DNA from: Pseudotabrizicola algicola
Lineage (GTDB): Bacteria > Pseudomonadota > Alphaproteobacteria > Rhodobacterales > Rhodobacteraceae
NCBI RefSeq assembly: GCF_010915705.1
Contig: NZ_JAAIKE010000001.1
Location: forward strand, 992,001-1,056,000
Length of the DNA: 64,000 bases
Reading direction: 5' to 3'
The notes under the pieces are model-generated. The model saw only the letters and a list, made by a program, of their open reading frames with translations, did not search any database and had not been told where the DNA came from. Of the stretch, positions 19,265 through 28,589 are shown one piece after another; position 1 is the first letter of the stretch, and each line of letters opens with the position of its first letter. A program made the translations under genes and the position numbers.

Positions 19265-21091
19265 ATGCGGCGCGCAGGCTTTGGGCTTTGGATGATGGCG
19301 GTGATGCTCTGGGCCGGACTGGCCGCCGCGCAAGAACAATCCTGGGTGCAGGTCGAAGCCCAGCCCACGCTGGCAGAGGCGCAGGAGCGCGCCCGCGCCT
19401 ATGCGGCGGCCTTCCCCGATGTGGTGGGCTACCGGCTGGGGTCGCGCTGGTATGGCATCGCGCTTGGCCCCTATGCTGCGGCGCAGGCAGCCGAGCGGCT
19501 GGCAGAGCTGCGCCGCGAGAACCTGATCCCGCGCGACAGCTATGTGACAGACGGCACCAATTTCCGCGAACAGTTCTGGCCCGAGGATGCGCAAGAAAGC
19601 CCCGCGCCGGCAGAAACCGCAGCCGGAGCGCCTGCCGAGCCGGAAGCGGCCCCGCTGGCCCCCGATGCGCCGGTCGAGGTCACCACGCTGGCCCCCGTGG
19701 CAGAGGCGGAGACCGATCTTGGCACGGGGACCGCAGCAGAAGCGCCCGCCGCCATCATCCCCGATGAAACCCCCGCCGAGGCGCGCCGCAGCGAAGCCGC
19801 CCTCAGCCCCGAAGAGCGGGCGGACCTCCAGCGCGCGCTGCAATGGGAAGGGTTCTACAACGCGGCCATCGACGGCGCTTTCGGCCCCGGCACCCGCAGC
19901 GCGATGGCGGCCTATCAGACCGCTCTGGGGCGGGAGCCGACGGGCGTCCTGACGCAGCGCGAACGCGCGGTGCTGGTGGAAAACTGGCGCGCGGATGTGG
20001 CCGAATACGGGTTCGAAACCGTGACAGAGGCAGAGGCGGGCATCGAGATCACCCTGCCCCTTGGCCTTGTGCAGTTTGACCATTACGAGCCGCCCTTCGT
20101 GCATTTCGCGCCCAAAGAGGCGGGCGGGATGAAGGTGATCCTGATCTCGCAACCGGGCGACAAGGCGGCGCTCTACGGGCTCTATGACATCCTGCAAACG
20201 CTGACGATCATTCCCACCACGGGCGAACGCAGCCGCAGCGAGCGGTCATTCGAGATCAACGCGCAATCTTCCACGCTGCAAAGCCATGCCTTTGCCGAAA
20301 CCCGCGCGGGGCTGGTCAAGGGCTATATCCTCGTCTGGTCGCCCGAACAGGCCGAGCGCGCGGGCCGTGTGCTGGGGCTGATGCAGTCCAGCTTCCGCCC
20401 CGTTGGCAACCGTGCGCTGGACCCCGGCATGGTGCCGATGACCGATGCCGCCCGCCGTGGCCTGCTCGCCGGGCTGGACGTGCGCCGCCCGCTCCTGTCA
20501 CGCTCGGGCTTTTACGTCGATGCCAGCGGCCATGTGCTGACCACCGCCGAGGCGGTGGCAGGCTGCGGGCGCATCACGCTCGATCAGGTGACCGAGGCCA
20601 GCGTGGCCCATGTCGATGCCGAAACGGGAATTGCGCTGCTCGGCCCCAAGACCCCCCTCGCCCCGCCCGCCATTGCCGGATTCCAGACCGAAAGCGACCG
20701 GATCGGCACCGAAGTGGCGGTCGCGGGCTATGCCTATGAAGACGCCCTGCCCGCCCCCGTCATCACCTTCGGCCGGCTCGAGGATGTGCAGGGGCTAAAC
20801 GGCGAGACGGGGATCAAGCGTCTGGCCATCGAGACGCTGCCCGGCGACGCGGGCGGCCCCGTGCTCGACGGCACCGGCGCGGTGCTCGGGATGCTGCTGC
20901 CCCGCGCGCCGGATGCGGCACGGTTGCTGCCGCAGGGGGTGGAGTTTGCCGCCTCGGGCACGGTGCTGCGCGAGGTGCTGGAAGGGCGCGGCATCACACC
21001 CGCCGCCCCCACCGCGGCAGGCGCGCTGGCCCCCGAGGACCTGAGCCGCAAGGCGCTGGGGATGACGGTGCTGGTGAGCTGCTGGGAGTAA
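19265..21091 (+). CDS. Secreted SPOR/peptidoglycan-binding protein with catalytically dead trypsin-like domain
   Basis: 608 residues. Signal peptide (MRRAGFGLWMMAVMLWAGLAAA), SPOR-like repeat (residues about 25-90, WVQVEAQPTLAEAQERARAY...YGIALGPY), an acidic proline/alanine linker, a peptidoglycan-binding helix bundle (DLQRALQWEGFYNAAIDGAF, FGPGTRSAMAAYQ), a central domain, and a C-terminal trypsin-like barrel from about residue 415. In that barrel all three triad positions are replaced: TNAHVV reads TTAEAV (H to E), the DLALL-type segment reads GIALL (D to G), and GNSGGP reads GDAGGP (S to A). It is likely an envelope scaffold or sensor, not a protease. ATG preceded by GGAACGG; divergent from glyQ. 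Confidence 0.82.
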   Translation: MRRAGFGLWMMAVMLWAGLAAAQEQSWVQVEAQPTLAEAQERARAYAAAFPDVVGYRLGSRWYGIALGPYAAAQAAERLAELRRENLIPRDSYVTDGTNFREQFWPEDAQESPAPAETAAGAPAEPEAAPLAPDAPVEVTTLAPVAEAETDLGTGTAAEAPAAIIPDETPAEARRSEAALSPEERADLQRALQWEGFYNAAIDGAFGPGTRSAMAAYQTALGREPTGVLTQRERAVLVENWRADVAEYGFETVTEAEAGIEITLPLGLVQFDHYEPPFVHFAPKEAGGMKVILISQPGDKAALYGLYDILQTLTIIPTTGERSRSERSFEINAQSSTLQSHAFAETRAGLVKGYILVWSPEQAERAGRVLGLMQSSFRPVGNRALDPGMVPMTDAARRGLLAGLDVRRPLLSRSGFYVDASGHVLTTAEAVAGCGRITLDQVTEASVAHVDAETGIALLGPKTPLAPPAIAGFQTESDRIGTEVAVAGYAYEDALPAPVITFGRLEDVQGLNGETGIKRLAIETLPGDAGGPVLDGTGAVLGMLLPRAPDAARLLPQGVEFAASGTVLREVLEGRGITPAAPTAAGALAPEDLSRKALGMTVLVSCWE

Positions 21092-21145
21092 CGCCTGGGC
21101 GCATGCGGATGGCAGAGGGCGCAGGGCTGCGGAAGGCGCGCGGAA

Positions 21146-22594
21146 TCAGTCCTGCCAGAAGCGCCGCATGAACAGCACATAGACCGACAGCAGTTCCAGC
21201 CGCCCCACCAGCATGCCCGCCATCATCAGCCATTTTGCGGAGTCGGGGAAGGCAACCACGGCGCCGGTGGCCCCCACCTCGCGCCCGAAGACCGGGCCGA
21301 CATTGGCGATGCTGGTCCAGGCGGCGGTGACGCTGGTGCGGAACTCCAGCCCGGTGAGTGACAGCGCGACCGCCAGCAGGCCGAAAGTCAGGATGAACAG
21401 CGTGAAGAACACGATCACCGAGTCAAGAACGTCTTGCCCGACGCTGCGCCCGTCATAGCGCAGCGGGTTGACCGAGGACGGGTTGTGCAGCCGCTTGATC
21501 TGGGCCTTGATCGCCTCGAACAGGATGAGATAGCGGAACACCTTGACCGAGCAGCCGGTCGAGGAGGTGCAGCCCCCGATCAGCCCCACGATGATGAGGA
21601 TGACAAAGGGAAACGGCCCCCATCCCGACAGATCGACCGACGAGAATCCGGTGCCGGAGAAGGTGGAGACGATGTTGAACGTCGTCTCGCGCAGCGCGAC
21701 CGACACCGCCATGTCATGCCGGAGCACCTCGTAGAGCAGCACCAGCACGATCGCGTAAAGGTTCCAGCGCAGATAGGCGCGCACCTGCGGGTCGCGCCAG
21801 AGCGGCCCGAACACCCCCTGTGCCATCTGCACGAAACGGATGAAGGGCAGGCTGCCCAGCAGCATGAACACAACCGCCGCATATTCCAGCGGCCCCTGAA
21901 AGGTGCCGAAGGATGCGTCATAACTGCTCATCCCGCCGGTCGACACCGTGGTCAGCGCATGCATGACGGCGTCGAACCCGCCCATCCCGAGCGCGAAATA
22001 GGTAACCGCGCAGGCCACCGTCAGCCACAGGTAAATCTGGATCAGCGCCGAGGAAATGTCCAAGGCGCGCGGCAGCACCTTGCCCAGCGTGTCGAACCCC
22101 TCCGAGCGGAAGAACTGCATCCCGCCGACCTTCATCACCGGCAGGAACAACAGCGCCACGATGACGATGCCCAGACCGCCCAGCCATTGCAGGATGCCGC
22201 GCCACAGGTTCGCCCCCATCGGCAGCGCGTCGATGCCGACAATCACCGTGGTGCCGGTGGTGGTCATGCCCGAGACCGATTCGAACATCGCATCGGTCAG
22301 CGACAGCCCCGGCGCGCCCAGCATCAGCGGCAAGGCCCCGAAGGCGGGCATGGCCACCCAGACCCCCGTGGTCAGCAGGAAAATCTGTTGCAGGCTCATC
22401 GCGGCCCCCGCGCCATTGGCCGAAGCCAGCGCCGTGCCGCCCCCCGCCACCACGCACAGGATCGCCGCTTGCAGGAAAGCCTGCCAGTTCGGATCGCCCG
22501 CCGCGCGGTCAAGCGCCAGCGGGAACAGCATGAAGACCCCCATGGTTGCCACCAGAAGGCCGATCACATAGGTCACGGGGCGCAGGTCGATCAT
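21146..22594 (-). CDS. trkH: TrkH family potassium uptake protein (copy 1)
   Basis: 482-residue integral membrane ion-conducting subunit of a Trk system. Four M1-P-M2 repeats are recognisable by their filter loops: MTTTGTTV, VSTGGMSS, FSGTGFSS and ANVGPVFG, and by the LGGLGIVIVALLFLPVMKVGG stretch. It needs a TrkA-type NAD-binding regulator, which is not in this window. It lies 51 bp downstream of a second, diverged trkH in the same orientation. Confidence 0.93.
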   Translation of the reverse strand: MIDLRPVTYVIGLLVATMGVFMLFPLALDRAAGDPNWQAFLQAAILCVVAGGGTALASANGAGAAMSLQQIFLLTTGVWVAMPAFGALPLMLGAPGLSLTDAMFESVSGMTTTGTTVIVGIDALPMGANLWRGILQWLGGLGIVIVALLFLPVMKVGGMQFFRSEGFDTLGKVLPRALDISSALIQIYLWLTVACAVTYFALGMGGFDAVMHALTTVSTGGMSSYDASFGTFQGPLEYAAVVFMLLGSLPFIRFVQMAQGVFGPLWRDPQVRAYLRWNLYAIVLVLLYEVLRHDMAVSVALRETTFNIVSTFSGTGFSSVDLSGWGPFPFVILIIVGLIGGCTSSTGCSVKVFRYLILFEAIKAQIKRLHNPSSVNPLRYDGRSVGQDVLDSVIVFFTLFILTFGLLAVALSLTGLEFRTSVTAAWTSIANVGPVFGREVGATGAVVAFPDSAKWLMMAGMLVGRLELLSVYVLFMRRFWQD

Positions 22595-22645
22595 GCCCCC
22601 GAGCCTTGGCGAAGCCCTGCGCCCAAGTCAATCAGCCGCGGCGCA

Positions 22646-24094
22646 TTAGGCCCGCCAGAAGGACGGCAAAGCCACAACCAGCACCGCCAGCAGCCCGAGC
22701 CGCCCCAGAAGCATCGCCAGCGTCATCAACCATTTGGCGGCATCGGGGAAATCGCGGAAGGTGCCTGTATCGCCCAGCATGGGGCCATAGCCATAGCCGA
22801 TGTTGCCCAAAGCCATCCAGATGCCGAACAGCGCCGAGATCATGTCGACCCCCACCAGCGACATCGCCACCGTGAACACTCCGAGGATCAGGATATAGCC
22901 GGTGACATAGAGCATCAGGGCATTGATGACCTCGTCCTCCACCCGTCGCCCGGCATAGCGCACGGGCGCGATCCGCTCGGGAGAATGGATGCGCGCGATC
23001 TGCGCCTGAACCGCCGCCCAGGCCACCTGCACGCGGAACACCGACAGCGCCCCCGAGGATGACCCCGAACAGCCGCCGATCAGCCCCACAATCAGCGCGA
23101 CCGCCATCGAATAACCGCCCCAGCCCGCGAAAGAGCCGGTAAAGAACCCGGTTCCGGTGATGATCGACACCAGATTGAACAGCGTCTCGCGAAACACCTG
23201 CTCCGTCCCCATGTCCGAGGTCAGCACGCGCCACAGCGTCACGCTGCCCACCGCATAGGCGGTCCAGCGCAAGAGCGCCCAGATCTGCGCATCCCACAGC
23301 ACCGCGCCGCTCTGCCCCGCCGCCACCCGCGCGTAAAGGATGTAGGGAAAACTGCCGAGCAGCATGAACAGCGCCCCCGCATATTCCGCCGCCCCCGGAT
23401 ATTTGCCAAAAGACGCATCCGAAGGCGAAAATCCCCCCGTCGCAATCGTGGCCGCGCCATTCACCACCGCGTCCAGCCCGCTCATCCCGAGGCTCTGGTA
23501 GACCATGACGCACAACAGCGTCAGACCGACATAGACCGCCAGCAGCGCCCGCGCGATATCGGTCGCGCGGGGCAAGGCCTTGCCCAGCGTGTCAAAGCCT
23601 TCGGTGCGGAAAAACTGCATCCCCCCCACCCGCATCACCGGCAGAAAGATCATCGCGACAAATGCGATGCCCAGCCCGCCGATCCAGTTCAGCATCCCCC
23701 GCCACAGGTTCATGCCCGGCGGCAGATGATCGAGGCCGACAATCACCGTGGCCCCCGTGGTGGTCAGCCCCGAGGCCGCCTCGAAATAGGCATCGGTAAA
23801 GCCGAGCCCCGGCGCGCCCAGCGCAAAGGGCAGGCAGGCAAACAGCGGCAGGCCCGCCCAGACCATCACCGTCAGCAGATAGGCCTGACGGGTGTCCAGC
23901 CGCGAGAGGTCGGAATTGGCAGTGGCAACCCGCATGGCAAGACCGATGCCACCCGTTATCAGCGCCGATTCCAGAAAGTCGCGGGAATTGCTCAGGCCAG
24001 CGCGAAAATCGACCAGCGCCGGAGCCAGCATCATGCAGGCCAGAAAGATCAGCAGCGCGCCGATCACATGCGCAAGGGGCCGGATGTCGACCAT
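22646..24094 (-). CDS. TrkH family potassium uptake protein (copy 2)
   Basis: 482 residues from the ATG at 24094 (MVDIRPLAHVIG, parallel to MIDLRPVTYVIG in copy 1); the longer frame starting at 24133 adds a basic stretch without similarity. Filter loops are LTTTGATV, IATGGFSP, ITGTGFFT and GNIGYGYG. Same length and topology as copy 1 but substantially diverged, with a GGCSGSSSGALSVFR loop in place of GGCTSSTGCSVKVFR. TrkH homologues can associate as homodimers; the pair may form alternative or mixed channels. Confidence 0.92.
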   Translation of the reverse strand: MVDIRPLAHVIGALLIFLACMMLAPALVDFRAGLSNSRDFLESALITGGIGLAMRVATANSDLSRLDTRQAYLLTVMVWAGLPLFACLPFALGAPGLGFTDAYFEAASGLTTTGATVIVGLDHLPPGMNLWRGMLNWIGGLGIAFVAMIFLPVMRVGGMQFFRTEGFDTLGKALPRATDIARALLAVYVGLTLLCVMVYQSLGMSGLDAVVNGAATIATGGFSPSDASFGKYPGAAEYAGALFMLLGSFPYILYARVAAGQSGAVLWDAQIWALLRWTAYAVGSVTLWRVLTSDMGTEQVFRETLFNLVSIITGTGFFTGSFAGWGGYSMAVALIVGLIGGCSGSSSGALSVFRVQVAWAAVQAQIARIHSPERIAPVRYAGRRVEDEVINALMLYVTGYILILGVFTVAMSLVGVDMISALFGIWMALGNIGYGYGPMLGDTGTFRDFPDAAKWLMTLAMLLGRLGLLAVLVVALPSFWRA

Positions 24095-24201
24095 GATGCG
24101 CGAAGACTTACGCCTGCCGCGACGAGTGGTCAATCCGGCGCGGCAGGTCCGAAATCAGGATCGGGAAGGCGGCTGCGAACCATGCCGGCCGCGATGCCGC
24201 T

Positions 24202-25290
<1,089 letters not shown>

Positions 25291-25483
25291 GAGGTCTGTC
25301 CTTCCGGTTCAGGCCGGGCGCGCGCCCATGCCGTCAATGTCAACAGGTATACGCAAGGCATCCGCGATCGGATCAGTTGCAGGCGACGGGCAGGGCCGGA
25401 AATCCGTCCTGCCCGCGCCCTTTGCAGATGTAATCACCCGAAGGCTGTCCAACAAGCCTCAGGCCCGCCCCGGCGCAGCCATC

Positions 25484-25530
25484 AGGCCTGCGCAAGCGCA
25501 GCCGTCAGGCCTGCGCAAGCGCAGCCTGTA
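25484..25530. repeat. Tandem duplication at the 3' end of metZ
   Basis: The segment TCAGGCCTGCGCAAGCGCAG occurs twice, 21-22 bp apart. The right copy encodes the last codons (…ALAQA) and stop of metZ; the left copy repeats those codons and stop beyond the gene. It looks like a short in-place duplication, possibly favoured by the internal TGCGCAAGCGCA near-palindrome. Confidence 0.7.
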
Positions 25531-26686
25531 GATCAGCGATCAGGTCGTCCGCATCTTCCAGCCCCACCGACAGCCGGATCAGCCCCGGCGTGATGCCAAG
25601 AGCGTCCTTCTGGTCCTGCGGCAGGCGCTGGTGGGTGGTGGTGGCCGGATGGGTGGCAATCGTCTTGGCATCGCCCAGATTGTTGGAAATCTTGGCGATC
25701 TCCAAGGCGTTCATGAAGCGGAAGGCCGCCTCCTTGCCCGCCGCGATGTCAAAGGTCACCAAGGTGCCGCCCGACCCCATCTGCGCCATCGCCAGCCCGT
25801 GCTGCGGATGGCTTGCCAGCCCCGGATAGATCACCCGCGAAAGCTTGGGATGACCCTCGAGCGCGGATGCGATCTTCAGGGCGCTGTCGGCCATCGCGCG
25901 GCAGCGCAGGTCCAGCGTCGCCATGCCGTTCAGATGCATCCATGCGGTAAAGGGCGACATGCTGCCGCCGGTATGCTTCATGTAGGGCTCCAGCACCTTG
26001 CGGATGAACTGGCTGGTGCCGCAGACCACGCCGCCCAGCGCGCGCCCCTGCCCGTCGATGTGCTTGGTGGTGGAATAGACGATCACATCGGCGCGTTGCT
26101 CCACCGCGCGCGAAAAGATCGGGGTGGCAAAGACATTGTCCACCACCACAAGCGCGCCCACCGCATGGGCAATCTCGGCCACCGCCGCGATGTCCACCAG
26201 CTCCAGCGTCGGGTTCGACATCGATTCGAAGAACACCGCCTTGGTGCCGGGCGTCACCGCCGCGCGCCACTGGTCCAGATCGGCCCCGTCGACAAAGGTC
26301 ACCTTCACGCCATAGCGCGTCAGCACCTCCTCGAGGATATAGAGGCACGACCCGAACAGCGCGCGGCTCGACACCACATGGTCGCCCGCCCGCAGCATCG
26401 CCGTCAGCGCGCCCGACACCGCCGCCATGCCGCTCGCGGTGGCAAAGGCATCCTCGGTGCCCTCCAGCGCCGCGATGCGCTCTTCGAACATGCGTGTGGT
26501 CGGGTTGCCATAGCGGGCATAGATGAATTCATCTGCCCCCGCCTGCACGAAACGCTGCTCCGCCGCCTCGGCGGTCGGATAGACAAAGCCCTGCGTCAGG
26601 AAGATCGCCTCGGCCATCTCGCCATACTGGCTGCGCCGCGTGCCCTCATGCACCAGTTTCGTGCGCGTGTTCCAAGTCTCAGACAT
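25505..26686 (-). CDS. metZ: O-succinylhomoserine sulfhydrylase
   Basis: PLP-dependent direct sulfhydrylation of an activated homoserine to homocysteine for methionine synthesis. 393 residues from the ATG at 26686 (MSETWNTRTKLVHEGTRRSQ). Cys/Met metabolism landmarks: FIYARYGNPTTRMFEERIAALEG, SGMAAV, FESMSNPTLELVDI, VVVDNVFATPI, and the Schiff-base lysine in VIYSTTKHIDGQGRALGG-type sequence (YSTTKHIDGQGR). Thr and Gly around HQRLPQDQ fit MetZ rather than MetB or MetY. A SAM-II riboswitch and a terminator precede it, so expression should fall when SAM is plentiful. Confidence 0.92.
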   Translation of the reverse strand: MSETWNTRTKLVHEGTRRSQYGEMAEAIFLTQGFVYPTAEAAEQRFVQAGADEFIYARYGNPTTRMFEERIAALEGTEDAFATASGMAAVSGALTAMLRAGDHVVSSRALFGSCLYILEEVLTRYGVKVTFVDGADLDQWRAAVTPGTKAVFFESMSNPTLELVDIAAVAEIAHAVGALVVVDNVFATPIFSRAVEQRADVIVYSTTKHIDGQGRALGGVVCGTSQFIRKVLEPYMKHTGGSMSPFTAWMHLNGMATLDLRCRAMADSALKIASALEGHPKLSRVIYPGLASHPQHGLAMAQMGSGGTLVTFDIAAGKEAAFRFMNALEIAKISNNLGDAKTIATHPATTTHQRLPQDQKDALGITPGLIRLSVGLEDADDLIADLQAALAQA

Positions 26687-26700
26687 GCCGTCACCTTTCG

Positions 26701-26738
26701 GCAAAAAGAAAACCCCGAAACCGGCAAAGGTTTCGGGG
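26701..26738 (-). terminator. Intrinsic terminator in the metZ leader
   Basis: On the minus strand CCCCGAAACC, loop TTTGCC, then GGTTTCGGGG followed by TTTTCTTTTT. A perfect 10-bp stem with a long T-run, placed between the SAM-II aptamer and the metZ ribosome-binding site. This is a textbook transcription-attenuation platform. Confidence 0.92.
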
Positions 26739-26751
26739 CCCATCCCCAAGA

Positions 26752-26806
26752 CCTTTTAGCGGAATGTTTAACGTGGCCCGCAATCCGGTAACAAAGCACC
26801 ACAAGG
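26752..26806 (-). promoter_or_regulatory. SAM-II riboswitch aptamer
   Basis: The minus strand carries the conserved SAM-II blocks in order: GTGGTGCTTTGTTACCGG, ATTGC, then CCACGTTAAAC and CGCTAAAAGG. The P1 stem GTGG/CCAC and the pseudoknot-forming ATTGC and GCTAAAA segments match the alphaproteobacterial metA/metZ motif. SAM binding is expected to promote the downstream terminator and lower metZ expression. Confidence 0.87.
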
Positions 26807-26892
26807 CGCCCCATACGCCTTTGCCCGCACGCGGTCAACGCCTTTGGCCGCAGGCGGTCAACACCACCCCGTGCCCGGTGCCCGCCCCTGCG

Positions 26893-26930
26893 CATTGCTG
26901 CTTTCCAAATACTCCCGCGCGGAGCGCTCC
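26893..26930. repeat. Dispersed 3' element, subfamily B (copy after ispZ)
   Basis: ATTGCTGCTT, four variable bases TCCA, AATACTCC, then CGCGCGGAGCG. Nearly identical to the right half of the pair at 31431-31531. It lies 39 bp past the ispZ stop. Confidence 0.7.
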
Positions 26931-26968
26931 TGCCCTCGGCCCCGCGCGCGGCGGCGCAGACAAGCGCG

Positions 26969-27586
26969 CTACTCCCCCGTTTTGCCAGCATCCTCGGGAT
27001 CGATCAGGAAGCGTTGCAGCGCAAAGATCTGCCACCACAGGAACAGCATCAGCGCAGCGGGCATCCCGAAGGTTTCCAGCTTGACCCAGGTATCGGTCGA
27101 CATCGTGCGCCAGATGATCTCGTTGGCGATGGCAAGGCCGAGGAACATCGCGCAGAGGCGGCGGGTCAGGATCATCCAGCCCTCGCGCTGCATCGGCAGG
27201 ACCTCGGCCATCACATATTCCAGCCAGCTCTGCCCGCGCAAAAGCCCGATCCCCAGAAGCGCGGCCAGACAGCCGTAGACGATGCTCGTCTTCATCTTGA
27301 AGAACCGCTCGTCGTTGAACCATGCGGTCAGCCCACCGAAGAAGATCACCATGAAGGCAGTGAAGACCTGCATCCGGCTGATCTTGCCGGTCAGCGCCCA
27401 GAGGATGCCCATCGCGAGCAGCAGGATCGGGATGAACACCAGCGCCGCGATGATGAAGCCCGAATATTCGGTGCCGCCAAGGGTGAATGTGTCATCCTTG
27501 ATCCGCAGATAGATCAGGAAAAAGATGATCGTCGGCCCCAGTTCGAGAACCTGCTTCACCACACCGCTGATCTTGCGCTCTGCCAT
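26969..27586 (-). CDS. yciB: Inner-membrane septation protein A family (YciB/IspZ)
   Basis: 205 residues with about five to six membrane spans. Family landmarks: LELGPTIIFFLIYLRI near the start, FGGLTAWFNDERFFKMKTSIVYG in the middle, IANEIIWRTMSTDTWVKLETFG near the C-terminus. Members of this family affect cell division and envelope stability, but the mechanism is unknown. ATG at 27586 follows GAGAAGGACAGGA. It starts 20 bp after the EamA stop, in the common ftsY-EamA-ispZ gene order. Confidence 0.92.
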   Translation of the reverse strand: MAERKISGVVKQVLELGPTIIFFLIYLRIKDDTFTLGGTEYSGFIIAALVFIPILLLAMGILWALTGKISRMQVFTAFMVIFFGGLTAWFNDERFFKMKTSIVYGCLAALLGIGLLRGQSWLEYVMAEVLPMQREGWMILTRRLCAMFLGLAIANEIIWRTMSTDTWVKLETFGMPAALMLFLWWQIFALQRFLIDPEDAGKTGE

Positions 27587-27606
27587 CCGTTCCTGTCCTT
27601 CTCCCG

Positions 27607-28512
27607 TTACCCAGCCTGCACCATGATCGCGCCCCCCGCGACACCCGCCATCAGCAGCGCGCGCCACAGGCCGACCTTCTCGCCCAGGACCGCCCAGCCG
27701 ATCACGGCGGCAAAGACGGTCGAGGTCTCGCGCAGCGCCGCAACCTCGCCCACCTTGCCCAGCCGCGTGGCCAGCATGACCCCGCCAAAGCTGACAAAGG
27801 CCACCAGCGCCCCGATCATGCCGCGCATCATCAGCGGCCCCGCCGCAGGCAAGGGCGCGCCAATTCCGCGCCATTGGCGGTAAGCGACCAGAAGCGGAAA
27901 GTCGATGGCGGTGATGAGGAAAAACCATGCCAAGAACGTGAACGGGTCCGGCGTGAGGCGGATGCCCCAGGCGTCATAGGTGGTGTAGACCGCCACCAGC
28001 AGCCCGCCCGCAAAGGCCCAGGCCAGACCCGCCCGCAAGGCCGCCCGCGCGACCACCCCGCCGCGCAGGTTCAGCGCCGCCAGCGCGAGGATCGAGGCCG
28101 AGAGGATCGCCACCCCCAGCCATTGCAGCGCACCATATCCCTCGCCAAGGAAAATCGCGGCAAAGGCCAGCGTCGCCAGCGGCCCCGTGCCGCGCACGAC
28201 AGGATAGACCACGGTGAACGCCGCCCGCTCATAGGCCAGCGCCATGGTGAGTTTATAGGCAAAATGGATGCCCAGCGCACCGAGCAGCACCAGCCATTCG
28301 AACCCCTGCGGCCAGGGCACCGCAAACAGCGCCACAGGGGCCGAGAAGATCACGATCCAGAGGTCGATCGAGCCGCGCGTGACCCAGGGATCATGCCGCC
28401 CCTTCTGCAGCGCGCCAAAGACGGCATGGGCAAAGGCAGAGGTGAGCGCAAGCATCAGCGCGAGGCGCAGCCCTTCGGGCGTGCCTTCGAGAGAGATCAG
28501 CCAATCGGTCAT
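27607..28512 (-). CDS. EamA/DMT superfamily transporter
   Basis: 301 residues, ten predicted helices in two repeated EamA halves (TVVYPVVRGTGPLATLAFAA ends half one; TSTVFAAVIGWAVLGEKVGL ends half two, the usual 'xxEP/GEK' position). Drug/metabolite exporters of this fold carry amino acids, nucleobases or metabolites; the substrate is not readable here. It sits between ftsY and ispZ on the minus strand. Confidence 0.9.
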   Translation of the reverse strand: MTDWLISLEGTPEGLRLALMLALTSAFAHAVFGALQKGRHDPWVTRGSIDLWIVIFSAPVALFAVPWPQGFEWLVLLGALGIHFAYKLTMALAYERAAFTVVYPVVRGTGPLATLAFAAIFLGEGYGALQWLGVAILSASILALAALNLRGGVVARAALRAGLAWAFAGGLLVAVYTTYDAWGIRLTPDPFTFLAWFFLITAIDFPLLVAYRQWRGIGAPLPAAGPLMMRGMIGALVAFVSFGGVMLATRLGKVGEVAALRETSTVFAAVIGWAVLGEKVGLWRALLMAGVAGGAIMVQAG

Positions 28513-28530
28513 GAAAAACGTCGTCCTTGC

Positions 28531-28585
28531 TGGACCCCCGGGGGCTTTGCCCCCGGACCCCCAGGATATTTATGAACAGATGAAT
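28531..28585 (-). repeat. Dispersed 3' element, subfamily A (copy after ftsY)
   Basis: Minus strand, four bases after the ftsY stop region: TTCATCTGTT, CATA, AATATCC, then a GGGGGTCC-flanked hairpin GGGGGC-AAA-GCCCCC and another GGGGGTCC. Same architecture as the glyS copy, with a different inner loop. Confidence 0.72.
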
Positions 28586-28589
28586 GGGG

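Noticed and set aside
21434-23062. 542-codon open frame spanning the antisense of both trkH genes
   Set aside because: It crosses two real, independently supported genes and their spacer; highly charged, repetitive composition typical of shadows.
25291-25480. Zur box upstream of folE2
   Set aside because: FolE2 is often zinc-regulated, but no AT-rich TGTTATA-type dyad is present in the upstream region.
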